Shown: positions 50,983-59,710, numbered from the stretch's first letter. The stretch is DNA of 64,000 bases from GCA-003244245 sp036494005 (GCA_036494005.1 DASXOV010000021.1:1-64000), one strand, 5' to 3'. A program made the numbers and translations. Notes: generated by a model not told the origin, from the letters alone.

Positions 50983-51926
50983 CGGTGGGGATCGATGTCG
51001 GCGGGACCAGTGTGCGAGCCGGCCTGGTCGATTCGACCGGTGCCGTCCTGGACGTCCGGCGCGTGGCCGCTCCGGCCGATGCCGGGGCGTTGGAGGACGC
51101 GATCGTGACGGCGGTGACCGAGCTCGTCGCCGGGCACCGCGACGTGCGCGCCGTCGGGCTCGCCGTGGCCGGTTTCGTGAGTCTCGACCGGCGGCATGTC
51201 GGGTTCTCGGCGCACCTGCCCTGGCGTGGAGTCCCGGTGGCCGAAGGGATCGAACGCCGGCTCGGCATGCCGGTACTCCTGGAACACGACGCCAACGCGG
51301 CCGCGCTCGCCGAGCACTGCTACGGCGCCGCGCTCGGGGGCGGAGTCGCGCTGCTGGTGGTGCTGGGCACCGGGATTGGCGGCGCGCTCCTCGTCGAAGG
51401 GGAATTGTTCCGGGGTGCCCACGGCGTGGCGCCTGAGCTGGGGCACCTGCGGGTGGTTCCCGAGGGACGGCCGTGCTCGTGCGGAAAGCGCGGGTGCTGG
51501 GAGCGTTACTGCAGCGGTACCGGTCTCGCGAGTACCGCACGCGAGCTGCTCGCCGCGCGGAGCGGCACCTCGGGTCCGCTGGCACGGGAGGTGAGCGGCG
51601 ATCCGCGTCGGCTCACCGGGCGCCGGGTGGCGCTGGCAGCCCGCAACGGCGACCCGGTCGCGCTGGAGGCGATGGCCGAGCTGGCTCGCTGGCTGGGTGA
51701 GGGCCTGGCGCTGGTGGCCGATGTCTACGACCCCGAGGTGGTGGTGATCGGGGGAGGGATGTCGGAGTCGGCTCCGCTGTTCCTCGACGACGCGCGCGAG
51801 CATTACGCCGCAGTGGTGACCGGGGCAGGGCACCGGACGCTGGCCCGTATCCGCACGGCGCAGCTCGGTGCTGACGCAGGCCTCGTCGGGGCCGCGCTGC
51901 TGGCACGGTCGGCGGCCATATCCTGA
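50976..51926 (+). CDS. ROK-family sugar kinase (glucokinase-like)
   Basis: A 316-residue kinase of the ROK family, most likely glucokinase. VLTVGIDVGGTSVRAGLVDSTG is the phosphate-1 motif, VLLEHDANAAALAEH contains the catalytic Asp, GTGIGGALLVEGELFRGAHGVAPELGHL has the ExGH sugar/zinc motif, and CSCGKRGCWERYCS is the zinc site. The start is GTG 50976, overlapping the previous gene by seven bases. It is an insertion relative to M. tuberculosis but common in Streptomyces and Pseudonocardiaceae near the acyltransferase. Together with pfkA it gives a local glycolytic entry pair. Confidence 0.88.
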   Translation: MLTVGIDVGGTSVRAGLVDSTGAVLDVRRVAAPADAGALEDAIVTAVTELVAGHRDVRAVGLAVAGFVSLDRRHVGFSAHLPWRGVPVAEGIERRLGMPVLLEHDANAAALAEHCYGAALGGGVALLVVLGTGIGGALLVEGELFRGAHGVAPELGHLRVVPEGRPCSCGKRGCWERYCSGTGLASTARELLAARSGTSGPLAREVSGDPRRLTGRRVALAARNGDPVALEAMAELARWLGEGLALVADVYDPEVVVIGGGMSESAPLFLDDAREHYAAVVTGAGHRTLARIRTAQLGADAGLVGAALLARSAAIS

Positions 51927-51952
51927 ACCCACCGCGGCCTGAACTCACCGCG

Positions 51953-52423
51953 CTAGAGCCGAGCGCCGTCGTCCCATCCTTCCGGTGGCGGACCGCCGCG
52001 CAACCCGAGCACCAGCCAGCCGATTCCCGCCGTGATGGCGAGCAGGCCGAGGGGAGTGCCCGCGACATCGCTCAAGCTCAGCACGCTCGGCCGGATCAGC
52101 AGCAGTATCCCGGTGACGATCAGCAGCATGCCGCCCAGGGTTCGCGGGCGGGGCACCGGTAACGGCGGCGGTTCCGGGGGCTCGTAATGGTCCCCGTCGC
52201 CGGTGTCCTGCCGGCTGTCCTGCAGTCGATGTCCGGTTGTCGCCGGCGGAACGGGCTCCCGGCTGTCCAGGACTCGATCCGCGTCCGCAGGCCAGCGCGG
52301 TGCGTCCGGTTCGGCTCGCCAATCTGCGATGATCCCGGCGAACGCGGCGTCGGTGTCCTCGGAGCCGCTGTGGTGTCCCTGGTCACGACCGTCCTGCTCA
52401 TCGGGATCGGGGACGGTCACCAC
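51953..52423 (-). CDS. Membrane protein of unknown function, two TM helices
   Basis: A 156-residue protein: a hydrophilic acidic, Pro-rich N-terminal 95 residues (EQDGRDQGHHSGSEDTDAAFAG and EPPEPPPLPVPRPRTLGG), then two hydrophobic helices, MLLIVTGILLLIRPSVLSL and TPLGLLAITAGIGWLVLGL. No enzymatic motif. It has no homologue in the mycobacterial neighbourhood that I recall. It is convergent with the ROK gene and divergent from the acyltransferase gene. Confidence 0.6.
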   Translation of the reverse strand: MVTVPDPDEQDGRDQGHHSGSEDTDAAFAGIIADWRAEPDAPRWPADADRVLDSREPVPPATTGHRLQDSRQDTGDGDHYEPPEPPPLPVPRPRTLGGMLLIVTGILLLIRPSVLSLSDVAGTPLGLLAITAGIGWLVLGLRGGPPPEGWDDGARL

Positions 52424-52609
52424 CAGGACACCACCTCACCGGTCGCCAGGATTCGCTGCAGCAGAGACGGTACCGGGCCTGCGCTGACGCTGCCCGCCCG
52501 CCGCCTCGACCTGCTAGGACGGGGGTAACGACGGGTCCGTTGTGTCGTACAGACCGCGCTCCGTAGGCTGGCGTACGCCTGGCCAGCGGGACGAAGGAAG
52601 GAACGGTGG

Positions 52610-53314
52610 GTGTTCTACTGGCTACTCAAGCACCTGCTTCTCGGTCCTGTGATGCGGTTGGCCTGTCGCCCACAGATCCGGGGCGGCGAGCATCTTCCCG
52701 CGCACGGAGGGGCCATTTTGGCCAGCAACCACCTCGCGGTCGCCGACTCGTTCTTCCTTCCGCTGATGGTGCACCGCCGCGTGACCTTTCTGGCCAAGGG
52801 TGAGTACTTCACGTCTCCCGGTGTGCGCGGATGGCTCAAGCGGCAGTTCTTCAGCGCGGCCGGTCAGGTTCCGATCGATCGTTCCAGTGCCTCGGCCGCG
52901 CAGGCAGCCCTCGCCACCGGGGTACGGCTGCTGGCCGAGGGGCACCTGCTGGGCATCTACCCGGAGGGCACCCGGTCGCCGGACGGCCGGTTGTACAAGG
53001 GCAAGACCGGCGTCGCCCGGTTGGCGCTCGAAGCCGGCGTGCCGGTCATCCCGGTCGCCATGGTGGGCACCGACCGGGTCAATCCGATCGGTTCCAAGAT
53101 GTGGCGCCCTTATCAGGTCGAGATACGTTTCGGTGCCCCCCTGGACTTCGCCCGGTATGCGGGCCTGGCCGGTGACCGGTTCGTCGAACGGTCCATGGTC
53201 GATGAGATCATGTATTCGTTGATGGAGCTTTCCGGTCAGGAATACGTCGACATATATGCCGCCTCCATCAAAGAGCGCGACGCCGCCGCACAGCGCGCAG
53301 GGCAGAGAGGATGA
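52610..53314 (+). CDS. 1-acylglycerol-3-phosphate acyltransferase family
   Basis: A PlsC-type acyltransferase of 234 residues that adds a second acyl chain to a lysophosphatidate. GTG 52610, after GGAAGGAA, gives VFYWLLKHLLLGPVMRL. Motif I is SNHLAVADSFF (HX4D), FLAKGEYF motif II, YPEGTRSPDG motif III and VPVIPVAMVGTD motif IV. A single N-terminal membrane-associated helix is visible. It corresponds to Rv2182c. It probably acts in phospholipid or PIM acylation (inference from the pimB'/mptA context). Confidence 0.92.
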   Translation: MFYWLLKHLLLGPVMRLACRPQIRGGEHLPAHGGAILASNHLAVADSFFLPLMVHRRVTFLAKGEYFTSPGVRGWLKRQFFSAAGQVPIDRSSASAAQAALATGVRLLAEGHLLGIYPEGTRSPDGRLYKGKTGVARLALEAGVPVIPVAMVGTDRVNPIGSKMWRPYQVEIRFGAPLDFARYAGLAGDRFVERSMVDEIMYSLMELSGQEYVDIYAASIKERDAAAQRAGQRG

Positions 53315-53326
53315 GGGTCGGATCAG

Positions 53327-53827
53327 GTGCGGTTCTTCTACGACTGCGAGTTCATCGAGGACGGCGAGACCATCGAACTGATCTCCATCGGGGTGGTGGA
53401 CGAGAAGGGCCGGGAGTACTACGCGGTGTCCACCGAGTTCGATCCGCAGCGGGCGGGTGACTGGGTGCGATCACGTGTGCTGCCCAAGCTGCCGCCACCG
53501 GCCGAGCCGGCCTGGCGCTCTCGGGTGGCGATCCGCGAGACCCTGCTGGAGTTCCTCACCGCCTCCGGGGACGGGGTCGAGTTGTGGGCCTGGTTCGCCG
53601 CGTACGACCACGTCGCCCTGGCGCAGTTGTGGGGTGCGATGCCCGCCCTGCCGAGGGCATTGCCCCGTTTCACCCGGGAGTTGCGGCAGCGTTGGGAGGA
53701 CGCGGGCAAACCACCGTTGCCCCCGCCGCCGAACGACGCACACGACGCGCTGGCCGACGCCCGGCACAACCTCACTCGATGGCGGGCGATCGAACGGCAC
53801 CGCTCGGCGCGGGCGGGTCATCCCTGA
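53327..53827 (+). CDS. 3'-exoribonuclease, DEDDh type (Rv2179c-like)
   Basis: A 166-residue RNase T-fold exonuclease. GTG 53327 gives VRFFYDCEFIEDGETIELISIG; the first acidic pair is Asp-Cys-Glu (DCEF). The second block is WFAAYDHVALAQLWG, and the third is PNDAHDALADARHN, containing His and Asp. This matches the Rv2179c enzyme, which trims adenylates from 3' overhangs. It starts 12 bases after the acyltransferase stop, probably on the same mRNA. Confidence 0.9.
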   Translation: MRFFYDCEFIEDGETIELISIGVVDEKGREYYAVSTEFDPQRAGDWVRSRVLPKLPPPAEPAWRSRVAIRETLLEFLTASGDGVELWAWFAAYDHVALAQLWGAMPALPRALPRFTRELRQRWEDAGKPPLPPPPNDAHDALADARHNLTRWRAIERHRSARAGHP

Positions 53828-53904
53828 CGACTCCACCTTGCTGGACCGATCAAGTCGTGCGACTCTCACGCTGTCCACGACAGAACGGAACGAAGGGGAA
53901 TTCA

Positions 53905-54927
53905 ATGCGTATCGGCGTGCTCACCGGTGGCGGTGACTGTCCGGGGCTCAACGCCGTGATCAGGGCGGTGGTTCGTAAAGGCATCGAAGTTCATGGGTAC
54001 GAGATCCTCGGATTCCGGGAAGGCTGGCGGGGCCCGATGCAAGGGCTGGTGCAGCCACTAGGGCTGGCGGATGTGGAGGACATCCTTCCGCTCGGCGGCA
54101 CCATCCTGCGCACGTCGCGCACCAATCCGTACAAGAACGGCGGTGCCGAGCAGGTCAAGCGGACCCTGGCCGAACACGGCGTGGACGCCCTGATCGCGAT
54201 CGGTGGTGAGGACACCCTCGGAGTGGCCCGCAGACTCACTGACGACGGGGTCTTCGTGGTCGGTGTGCCCAAGACCATCGACAATGATCTGGGCGCCACG
54301 GATTACACGTTCGGTTTCGATACCGCGGTGCACATCGCGACCGAAGCCGTCGATCGGTTGCGGACCACCGCGGAGTCGCACCACCGGGCCGCGGTCGTCG
54401 AGGTGATGGGCAGACATGCCGGCTGGATCGCGCTGCACTCCGGCATGGCAGGCGGTGCGAATGTCATCCTCATCCCGGAGCAGCCCTTCTCGGTGGAGCG
54501 GGTGTGCAAGTGGGTGACGCACTGCTTCGAGCGGGACTGCGCCCCGATCGTCGTCGTGGCCGAGGGCGCGGTGCCCGACGGCGGCTCGGAGTTGCTCTCG
54601 GCGGGGGAGACCGACGCCTTCGGCCACAAGCGACTCGGTGGTGTCGGCATCTGGCTGGCCGATGAGATCGCCCAACGCACCGGTGCCGAGTCCCGCGCCG
54701 TCGTGCTGGGGCACGTCCAGCGCGGTGGAACGCCCACCGCCTATGACCGGGTGCTGGCGACCAGGTTCGGTGTGCACGCGGTCGATGCGGTGCACGACGG
54801 AGACGCCGGCGTGATGGTCGCGCTGCGCGGAACCGACATCGTCAGGGTGAAACTGGCTGAGGCCACCGAGGTCATCAAGACCGTGCCTGCGCGGCGTTAC
54901 GCAGAGGCGGAGGTCTTCTTCGGCTGA
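53905..54927 (+). CDS. pfkA: 6-phosphofructokinase, GGED/K type
   Basis: Phosphorylates fructose-6-phosphate. ATG 53905, after GAAGGGGA, gives 340 residues, starting MRIGVLTGGGDCPGLNAVIRA. The donor site reads IGGEDTLG with Asp103 where ATP enzymes have Gly, and VPKTIDNDL with Lys123 where they have Gly; both are marks of the PPi-type lineage (Amycolatopsis methanolica enzyme). VMGRHAGWIALHSG and RGGTPTAYDRVLATRFG are substrate loops. Some close relatives are reported to be ATP-dependent, so donor use should be measured. It stands alone between the exonuclease and aroG. Confidence 0.92.
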   Translation: MRIGVLTGGGDCPGLNAVIRAVVRKGIEVHGYEILGFREGWRGPMQGLVQPLGLADVEDILPLGGTILRTSRTNPYKNGGAEQVKRTLAEHGVDALIAIGGEDTLGVARRLTDDGVFVVGVPKTIDNDLGATDYTFGFDTAVHIATEAVDRLRTTAESHHRAAVVEVMGRHAGWIALHSGMAGGANVILIPEQPFSVERVCKWVTHCFERDCAPIVVVAEGAVPDGGSELLSAGETDAFGHKRLGGVGIWLADEIAQRTGAESRAVVLGHVQRGGTPTAYDRVLATRFGVHAVDAVHDGDAGVMVALRGTDIVRVKLAEATEVIKTVPARRYAEAEVFFG

Positions 54928-54997
54928 CTCCATCAGATGGGTGTGGCCCGTATCCCGGTGGACGAACCGGGAGTCCGAACGCATACGCTGGAGCACT

Positions 54998-56386
54998 GTG
55001 AACTGGACCGTGGACGTTCCGGTCGACGCGCTGCCGGAACTGCCACCGCTGCCCGCCGATCTGCGAACCAGGCTTGACGAGGCACTGGCCCTTCCCGCCG
55101 CGCAGCAGCCGTGCTGGCCCGACCCCGACGCGGTGGGCGACGTCCGCGCCGTGCTGGAGAGCGTGCCGCCGATCACCGTGCCCGCCGAGGTGGACCGGCT
55201 GCGGGAGCAGCTGGCGGCGGTGGCCCGCGGTGAGGCGTTCCTGCTGCAGGGCGGGGACTGTGCCGAGACCTTCGCCAACAACACCGAGCCACATCTGCGG
55301 GCCAACATCCGCACGTTGCTGCAGATGGCGGTGGTGCTCACCTACGGGTCGAGCATGCCGGTGGTGAAGGTCGGCCGGGTGGCCGGGCAGTACGCCAAGC
55401 CGAGGTCCGCGACGCTGGACGCCTTCGGGCTGGCGTCCTACCGGGGCGACATGATCCACTCCCTGGTGGCGACCCCGGAGGCGCGGGTACCCGACCCGTC
55501 CCGGCTGATCAGGGCATATGCCAACGCCGCAGCGGCGATGAACCTGGTGCGGTCCCTGACCCTGGCCGGGATGGCGGACCTGCACAAGGTGCACGACTGG
55601 AACAAGGACTTCGTGCTGCGTTCCCCCGCGGGGGCGCGGTACGAGGCGCTCGCCGGTGAGATCGATCGTGGCCTGCGGTTCATGTCGGCGTGCGGGGTGA
55701 ACGACTCCTCGCTGCGGTCCACCGAGATCTATGCCAGTCACGAGGCGTTGGTGCTCGACTACGAGCGGGCCATGCTGCGCCTGGACAAGACCGGTGCTGC
55801 TCCGAAGCTCTATGACCTGTCCGCGCACTTCCTCTGGGTGGGGGAGCGCACCCGCGCGCTGGACGGGGCGCACATCGCGTTCGCCGAGCTGCTGGCCAAC
55901 CCCATCGGGCTCAAGCTGGGTCCGGGCACCACACCGGATCAGGCCGTCGAGTACGTCGAACGGCTGGACCCCCACGGCATTCCCGGCAGGCTCACCCTGA
56001 TCTCCCGGATGGGCGCCCAGCGGGTCCGCGACGTGCTGCCGCAGATCGTGGCGAAGGTCACCGCCTCGGGACACCAGGTGATCTGGCAGTGCGACCCGAT
56101 GCACGGCAACACGATCGAGTCCCCCTCCGGCTACAAGACCAGGCATTTCGACTGGGTGGTCGACGAGGTCCAGGGCTTCTTCGAGGTGCACCGCTCGCTG
56201 GGCACCTACCCGGGTGGCATCCACGTGGAGCTCACCGGTGAGGACGTCACCGAATGCCTCGGCGGCGCCCAGGACATCTCCGACGCCGACCTGTCCGGTC
56301 GCTACGAGACCGCCTGCGACCCCCGGCTGAACACCCAACAGGCCCTGGAACTGGCATTCCTGGTCGCGGAGATGCTGCGCTCCTGA
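54998..56386 (+). CDS. aroG: DAHP synthase, class II
   Basis: First step of the shikimate pathway: PEP plus erythrose-4-phosphate. GTG 54998 gives 462 residues, the same size as the M. tuberculosis enzyme (Rv2178c). Class II motifs: LLQGGDCAETFANN, KVGRVAGQYAKPRS, SHEALVLDYERAM, SAHFLWVGERTRALDGAHIAF, LTLISRMGAQRVRDVLP, WQCDPMHGNTIES and GGIHVELTGEDVTECLGG. The metal-binding Cys, His, Glu and Asp positions are all present. The N-terminal extension carries the regulatory interface used with chorismate mutase in mycobacteria. Confidence 0.96.
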   Translation: MNWTVDVPVDALPELPPLPADLRTRLDEALALPAAQQPCWPDPDAVGDVRAVLESVPPITVPAEVDRLREQLAAVARGEAFLLQGGDCAETFANNTEPHLRANIRTLLQMAVVLTYGSSMPVVKVGRVAGQYAKPRSATLDAFGLASYRGDMIHSLVATPEARVPDPSRLIRAYANAAAAMNLVRSLTLAGMADLHKVHDWNKDFVLRSPAGARYEALAGEIDRGLRFMSACGVNDSSLRSTEIYASHEALVLDYERAMLRLDKTGAAPKLYDLSAHFLWVGERTRALDGAHIAFAELLANPIGLKLGPGTTPDQAVEYVERLDPHGIPGRLTLISRMGAQRVRDVLPQIVAKVTASGHQVIWQCDPMHGNTIESPSGYKTRHFDWVVDEVQGFFEVHRSLGTYPGGIHVELTGEDVTECLGGAQDISDADLSGRYETACDPRLNTQQALELAFLVAEMLRS

Positions 56387-56410
56387 GCTCCGGGACCCGC
56401 GTTGAGTCCT

Positions 56411-57150
56411 TCATGAGGATCCCTTGGGCTTCGGCTCGCCGAGAATAAGCATCACGACGCGGTCGATTCCTGGGGCTATCTCGCCGTGTGGTGGTGCTCC
56501 CAAGCTCAGCGCGCGCAGCATGCCCCCGAACTTCTGCTCGACGTCTTGATGTGAATACCCGGCGATCTCGAACGCTCGATACATGATGTCGGGGCGGTGG
56601 TTACGGATCGCACCGGATGATAGTTCGACACCGTTGCATACGATGTCGTACTGCCACGTCCGCGCGCTCATACATCGGAAAATCGAACGATCCAGCAGAA
56701 CCGGAACGACCTATCGTCGAAGTTTCCTGTTCGCTTGCCGGCTTCAACTCTGACCTGTGACATGATCGACCGAGCGTCATCGATATCACCTGCGGCGCCA
56801 AAGAACAAGGCTGCGCCCGGCTCGGCTTTCGTCTCAGCAAGTAGACGCTGGCGCTGGTCGCTATCCATGAACTTTGCGATGGGGCCGCTGATCTCGTTGT
56901 CGTCTCCGATGCGCAGCCAGGCCAGACCAGGTGATCCGCACGACTTCGCATACTCTTGCATGTTGTCGAAGAACGAGCGGGGCTGCCCCCGACAGTCGGG
57001 TACGGACAACGCGAGAACATGCTTACCCGAGAAAGCCCGGAACATGCTGTCTCTGAAGAGATCGGAAACGTCGGCAAGTTGCAGCGGAACACGAAGATCG
57101 GGCTTGTCGGTCCCATACTGGGCGAGCGCATCTCGATACGATCTCCCGGA
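56411..57150 (-). pseudogene. Aspartyl-tRNA synthetase relic, alphaproteobacterial type
   Basis: Two frames hold the GAD and C-terminal parts of a bacterial AspRS. The upstream frame reads YRDALAQYGTDKPDLRVPLQL, then SGPIAKFMD, GAALFFGAAGD and FRFCWIVRFSDV, then stops near 56668. The downstream frame (from 56671) resumes at WQYDIVCNGVELSSGAIRNHRPDIMYRAFEIAGY and FGGMLRALSLGAPPHGEIAPGIDRVVMLI. About 30 residues between WIV-DFP and the QYDIVCNG block are lost. The anticodon-binding OB domain and catalytic motifs 1 and 2 are absent. FCWIVDFP and VCNGxELSSGxIRNHRP wording is that of alphaproteobacterial AspRS, not of actinobacterial ones. Not functional. Confidence 0.75.
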
Positions 57151-57220
57151 AACGTTCGAGAGGTTGCTCAGGGAGGAATTGTTGAGTCTCGGTCGGCTGA
57201 ATACTGGCGGGCGGGGGAGG

Positions 57221-57526
57221 GTGAGCATCACCGAGGTCAGGCGGATCCGGCGTACGGCGTTGTTGTCCGAGGTGCGTGTTGCGGCGAATGATCCGGCCGT
57301 TGTGATGCCGTGCCGGCATTCCTCGTTCACCGGGGCGGACTTCACTGATCTGGCCGTGCTTCAGCGTCTGCAGTGCGCCGGTTCTGTGATGAAGGTGGGA
57401 GACCAGTATTTCGCTGATGAGCGTCGGATGGCGTTGTTCATCGAGGATGGCCTGACCGCGCTGATCGGGGTGGGGCACGTCGCGCTGAGCGATCCCACCC
57501 GGTCTTCGGCGGAATCCAGCGCGTGA
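57221..57526 (+). CDS. Unknown small protein, accessory island
   Basis: A 101-residue ORF starting with GTG 57221 after a purine-rich stretch that is too close to be a good ribosome site. The sequence VSITEVRRIRRTALLSEVRVAAND then MPCRHSSFTGADFTDLAVLQRLQCAG and GDQYFADERRMALFIEDGLTALIGV has normal amino acid composition with third-position GC close to neighbours, so it may be real. Two cysteines and no membrane helix. I do not recognise a family. It overlaps the next ORF by four bases. Confidence 0.45.
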   Translation: MSITEVRRIRRTALLSEVRVAANDPAVVMPCRHSSFTGADFTDLAVLQRLQCAGSVMKVGDQYFADERRMALFIEDGLTALIGVGHVALSDPTRSSAESSA

Positions 57527-57612
57527 CGATCACGGATAGCGGCAAGGGCCGCTACGAGGACCTCTGCGCCAAGAATGGAATCGTGCCCTATCCGGGGAGG
57601 GAGTCGCGGTGA
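57523..57612 (+). CDS. Very small ORF (29 aa), coupled
   Basis: A GTG at 57523 overlaps the preceding stop (GTGA) and reads 29 codons: TITDSGKGRYEDLCAKNG, then IVPYPGRESR and TGA. It ends overlapping another GTG at 57609. The chain of stop/start overlaps suggests translation, but the evidence is context only. The function is unknown. Confidence 0.35.
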   Translation: MTITDSGKGRYEDLCAKNGIVPYPGRESR

Positions 57613-57737
57613 CCGGCGTTCCGCTATCCGGCGCTGTGTGGCGTCGAGGACTTACGGCCGGCCTCACCACCGGACCTACACAGAATTGCCGAGCCTGCTG
57701 CCGGCGCGCCGCTGCGCAGACAAAAGGGGAGGCGACA

Positions 57738-58091
57738 GTGGAGACCTACAGCGAGGGTCAATCCAATCGTTCTGTGCACGCATTCCGTGGCCCCGCAGGA
57801 CAAACCGCCACAGTGATCGTGATGCGTAGACACGGCCAGGTGTGGCTCGTGCTCAACGGGGCCGAGGCGACCACCATCGTGATGACCGACCCGGAGGCCC
57901 ACCAGATGAGGAGCGCATTGGACCAGGCCGCGCACGGCTGGCTGCGATGGCTGCTTGCGGTGGTGGTCGGGGCGCTGCGGAACGGCCGCCGGTGCGGTGG
58001 CGCGCCAGTGTTGGCGTCAGGTTTGCCCTTTCGCGCAGTTCGACTGCGAATCGCCCCGATGCGTCCTCGCCGTCGCTACCGTTTCTCTTGA
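57738..58091 (+). CDS. Small actinobacterial protein, unknown function
   Basis: GTG 57738 follows GGGGAGGCGACA, a good ribosome site, and gives 117 residues: VETYSEGQSNRSVHAFRGP, ATVIVMRRHGQVWLVLNGAEATTIVM and DPEAHQMRSALDQAAHG. The first 65 residues look like a compact beta protein. The remainder (WLRWLLAVVVGALRNGRRCGG and an Arg-rich end) may be a frame-shifted tail. The frame is open back to GTG 57609, which overlaps the 29-aa ORF, but that leader is Arg/Cys/Ala-rich and less protein-like. No family is known to me. Confidence 0.45.
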   Translation: METYSEGQSNRSVHAFRGPAGQTATVIVMRRHGQVWLVLNGAEATTIVMTDPEAHQMRSALDQAAHGWLRWLLAVVVGALRNGRRCGGAPVLASGLPFRAVRLRIAPMRPRRRYRFS

Positions 58092-58235
58092 TATTGCGGA
58101 GAGCGCAGCTGATTCTCGGGCCACGTGCTGGCGCCTCGTAAGCGTGACCTGCCAGATGTAGCGGTGAGATGCCCTCCGGAACGCCACCAACGTCGGGATA
58201 CCTGCGATACGCCGGATCTGGAGAGGTAGTCCATC

Positions 58236-59303
58236 ATGCAACGACGCAGCCCTCTGCACTGTCTCGTGCCCGACTACGTGTTACGGGAGATCGCCAAACG
58301 AGGTGGTGACGTTCACCGCGAGGCCGCTTTGGACACTCTGGGGGTCAGCGCGACATTGCGCTCGGCGCGGTCGCAGGCCGAAGCCGGGCGGGCGGCTGCC
58401 GGTGCGTTACCGCCGGCCTCGGCGGCCCTGCGCCCGGCCAGGATCGACCGGGTCATCCGCAATGCCAACGGTGGTACCGACCTGGCCTCGCCGGTCGTCC
58501 GGCGGGAAGGCGACCCGGAGTCCGGTGATGCGGCGGTCGACGAGGCATTCGAACACTTCGGTTCCACCTGGAACTTCCTCTTCGAGATGCTCGCCCGCAA
58601 CTCCATCGACAACGCGGGGATGACGCTTGACGGGGTGGTGCACTACGGCAACAAGTTCGACAATGCGTTCTGGGACGGCGACCAGATGGTCTTCGGTGAC
58701 GGCAGCGGCACGCTGTTCACCCGGCTCACCCAGTCCTTGTCGGTCTGTGCCCACGAACTCGGCCACGGCGTGATCCAGTTCGACGGCCCGCTGACCTACC
58801 AGGGCCAGTCCGGTGCACTCAACGAGCACATCGCTGACGTCTTCGGCGCGATGGTCCATCAGTGGAAACACGGTCAGTCCGCCGCCGAGGCCGACTGGCT
58901 GATCGGCGCCGAGATTCTCGCCGAGGGCGTGAGCGGCAAGGCGCTACGCTCCATGAAGGAGCCCGGTACCGCCTATGACGACGACCTGCTCGGCAAGGAT
59001 CCCCAACCCGCGCATATGGACCACTACATCGACACCGCCGACGATCACGGCGGCGTGCACATCAACTCGGGGATCCCGAACAAGGCGTTCTACGAGATCG
59101 CAGTGGGCTTGGGTGACCACTCCTGGGATCGCGCAGGCCGCATCCTGTACGCCACCCTCGGCCATCCGCAGCTGCGGGCGACGACGGACTTCCGCCGGTT
59201 CGCCCGGCTCAACCACCGCGTGGCCGGCCAGATCTACGGTGCGGGCAGTGTCGAGGCGAAGGCTGTGGAGGCCGGGTGGGCGGCGGTGGGCATCGCAGTG
59301 TGA
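58236..59303 (+). CDS. M4 (thermolysin-like) metallopeptidase, protealysin type
   Basis: A zinc endopeptidase of 355 residues. ATG 58236 follows GGAGAGGTAGTCC. No signal peptide: the N-terminus is the short protealysin-type propeptide (LHCLVPDYVLREIAKRG). The catalytic domain has HELGH (173-177) with Glu174 and the downstream Glu197 in GALNEHIADVFG, plus His275 in DHGGVHINSGIPNKAFYEI, the substrate-stabilising His. Protealysins work in the cytoplasm or leave by non-classical routes. It is one base upstream of the inhibitor gene. Confidence 0.92.
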   Translation: MQRRSPLHCLVPDYVLREIAKRGGDVHREAALDTLGVSATLRSARSQAEAGRAAAGALPPASAALRPARIDRVIRNANGGTDLASPVVRREGDPESGDAAVDEAFEHFGSTWNFLFEMLARNSIDNAGMTLDGVVHYGNKFDNAFWDGDQMVFGDGSGTLFTRLTQSLSVCAHELGHGVIQFDGPLTYQGQSGALNEHIADVFGAMVHQWKHGQSAAEADWLIGAEILAEGVSGKALRSMKEPGTAYDDDLLGKDPQPAHMDHYIDTADDHGGVHINSGIPNKAFYEIAVGLGDHSWDRAGRILYATLGHPQLRATTDFRRFARLNHRVAGQIYGAGSVEAKAVEAGWAAVGIAV

Positions 59304-59304
59304 G

Positions 59305-59646
59305 ATGGGCCAGGTGGAGAGGGAGCAGGCAAAGCAGACCGTGTCGTTCCGGCGGACCGGAGGGTTGTTCGCCGGCAACGTCCTGGTCACCTCGGTGTCC
59401 GCGGACGACCTCGACGACGCGCAGCAGGAGACCCTGCGACGCTATCTGGGCCAGGCCGATCTGGAGGTGCTCGCCGGTCGCTCGCCGATCACCGGGTCTG
59501 GCGCGGACACCTACCAGTACACCATCGCGGTCGACGACGGTGCGAAGCGATCAGAAGTCACGGTGACTCAGACCGCCGTCCCGGACAATCTCCGCCCGCT
59601 CATCGAATGGCTGGAACAACGCGCGACGCGACCAGGCGCGAGGTGA
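59305..59646 (+). CDS. Protealysin inhibitor (emfourin family)
   Basis: A 113-residue protein one base after the M4 peptidase stop. VSFRRTGGLFAGNVLVTSVSADDLDD and the tail DNLRPLIEWLEQRATRPGAR match the emfourin/protealysin-inhibitor type (RxGGF/L...LRPLIxxL). It should block the peptidase in the cell until it is released or titrated. The pair is a known arrangement in Serratia and other bacteria. It lies 64 bases before the convergent end of pknL. Confidence 0.8.
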   Translation: MGQVEREQAKQTVSFRRTGGLFAGNVLVTSVSADDLDDAQQETLRRYLGQADLEVLAGRSPITGSGADTYQYTIAVDDGAKRSEVTVTQTAVPDNLRPLIEWLEQRATRPGAR

Positions 59647-59710
59647 TGTCAGCGCGCGGCCGTTGTGTGTGTCGGGTTGACTGGTGCGATCCGGTGAGTG
59701 CGATCGGCAA

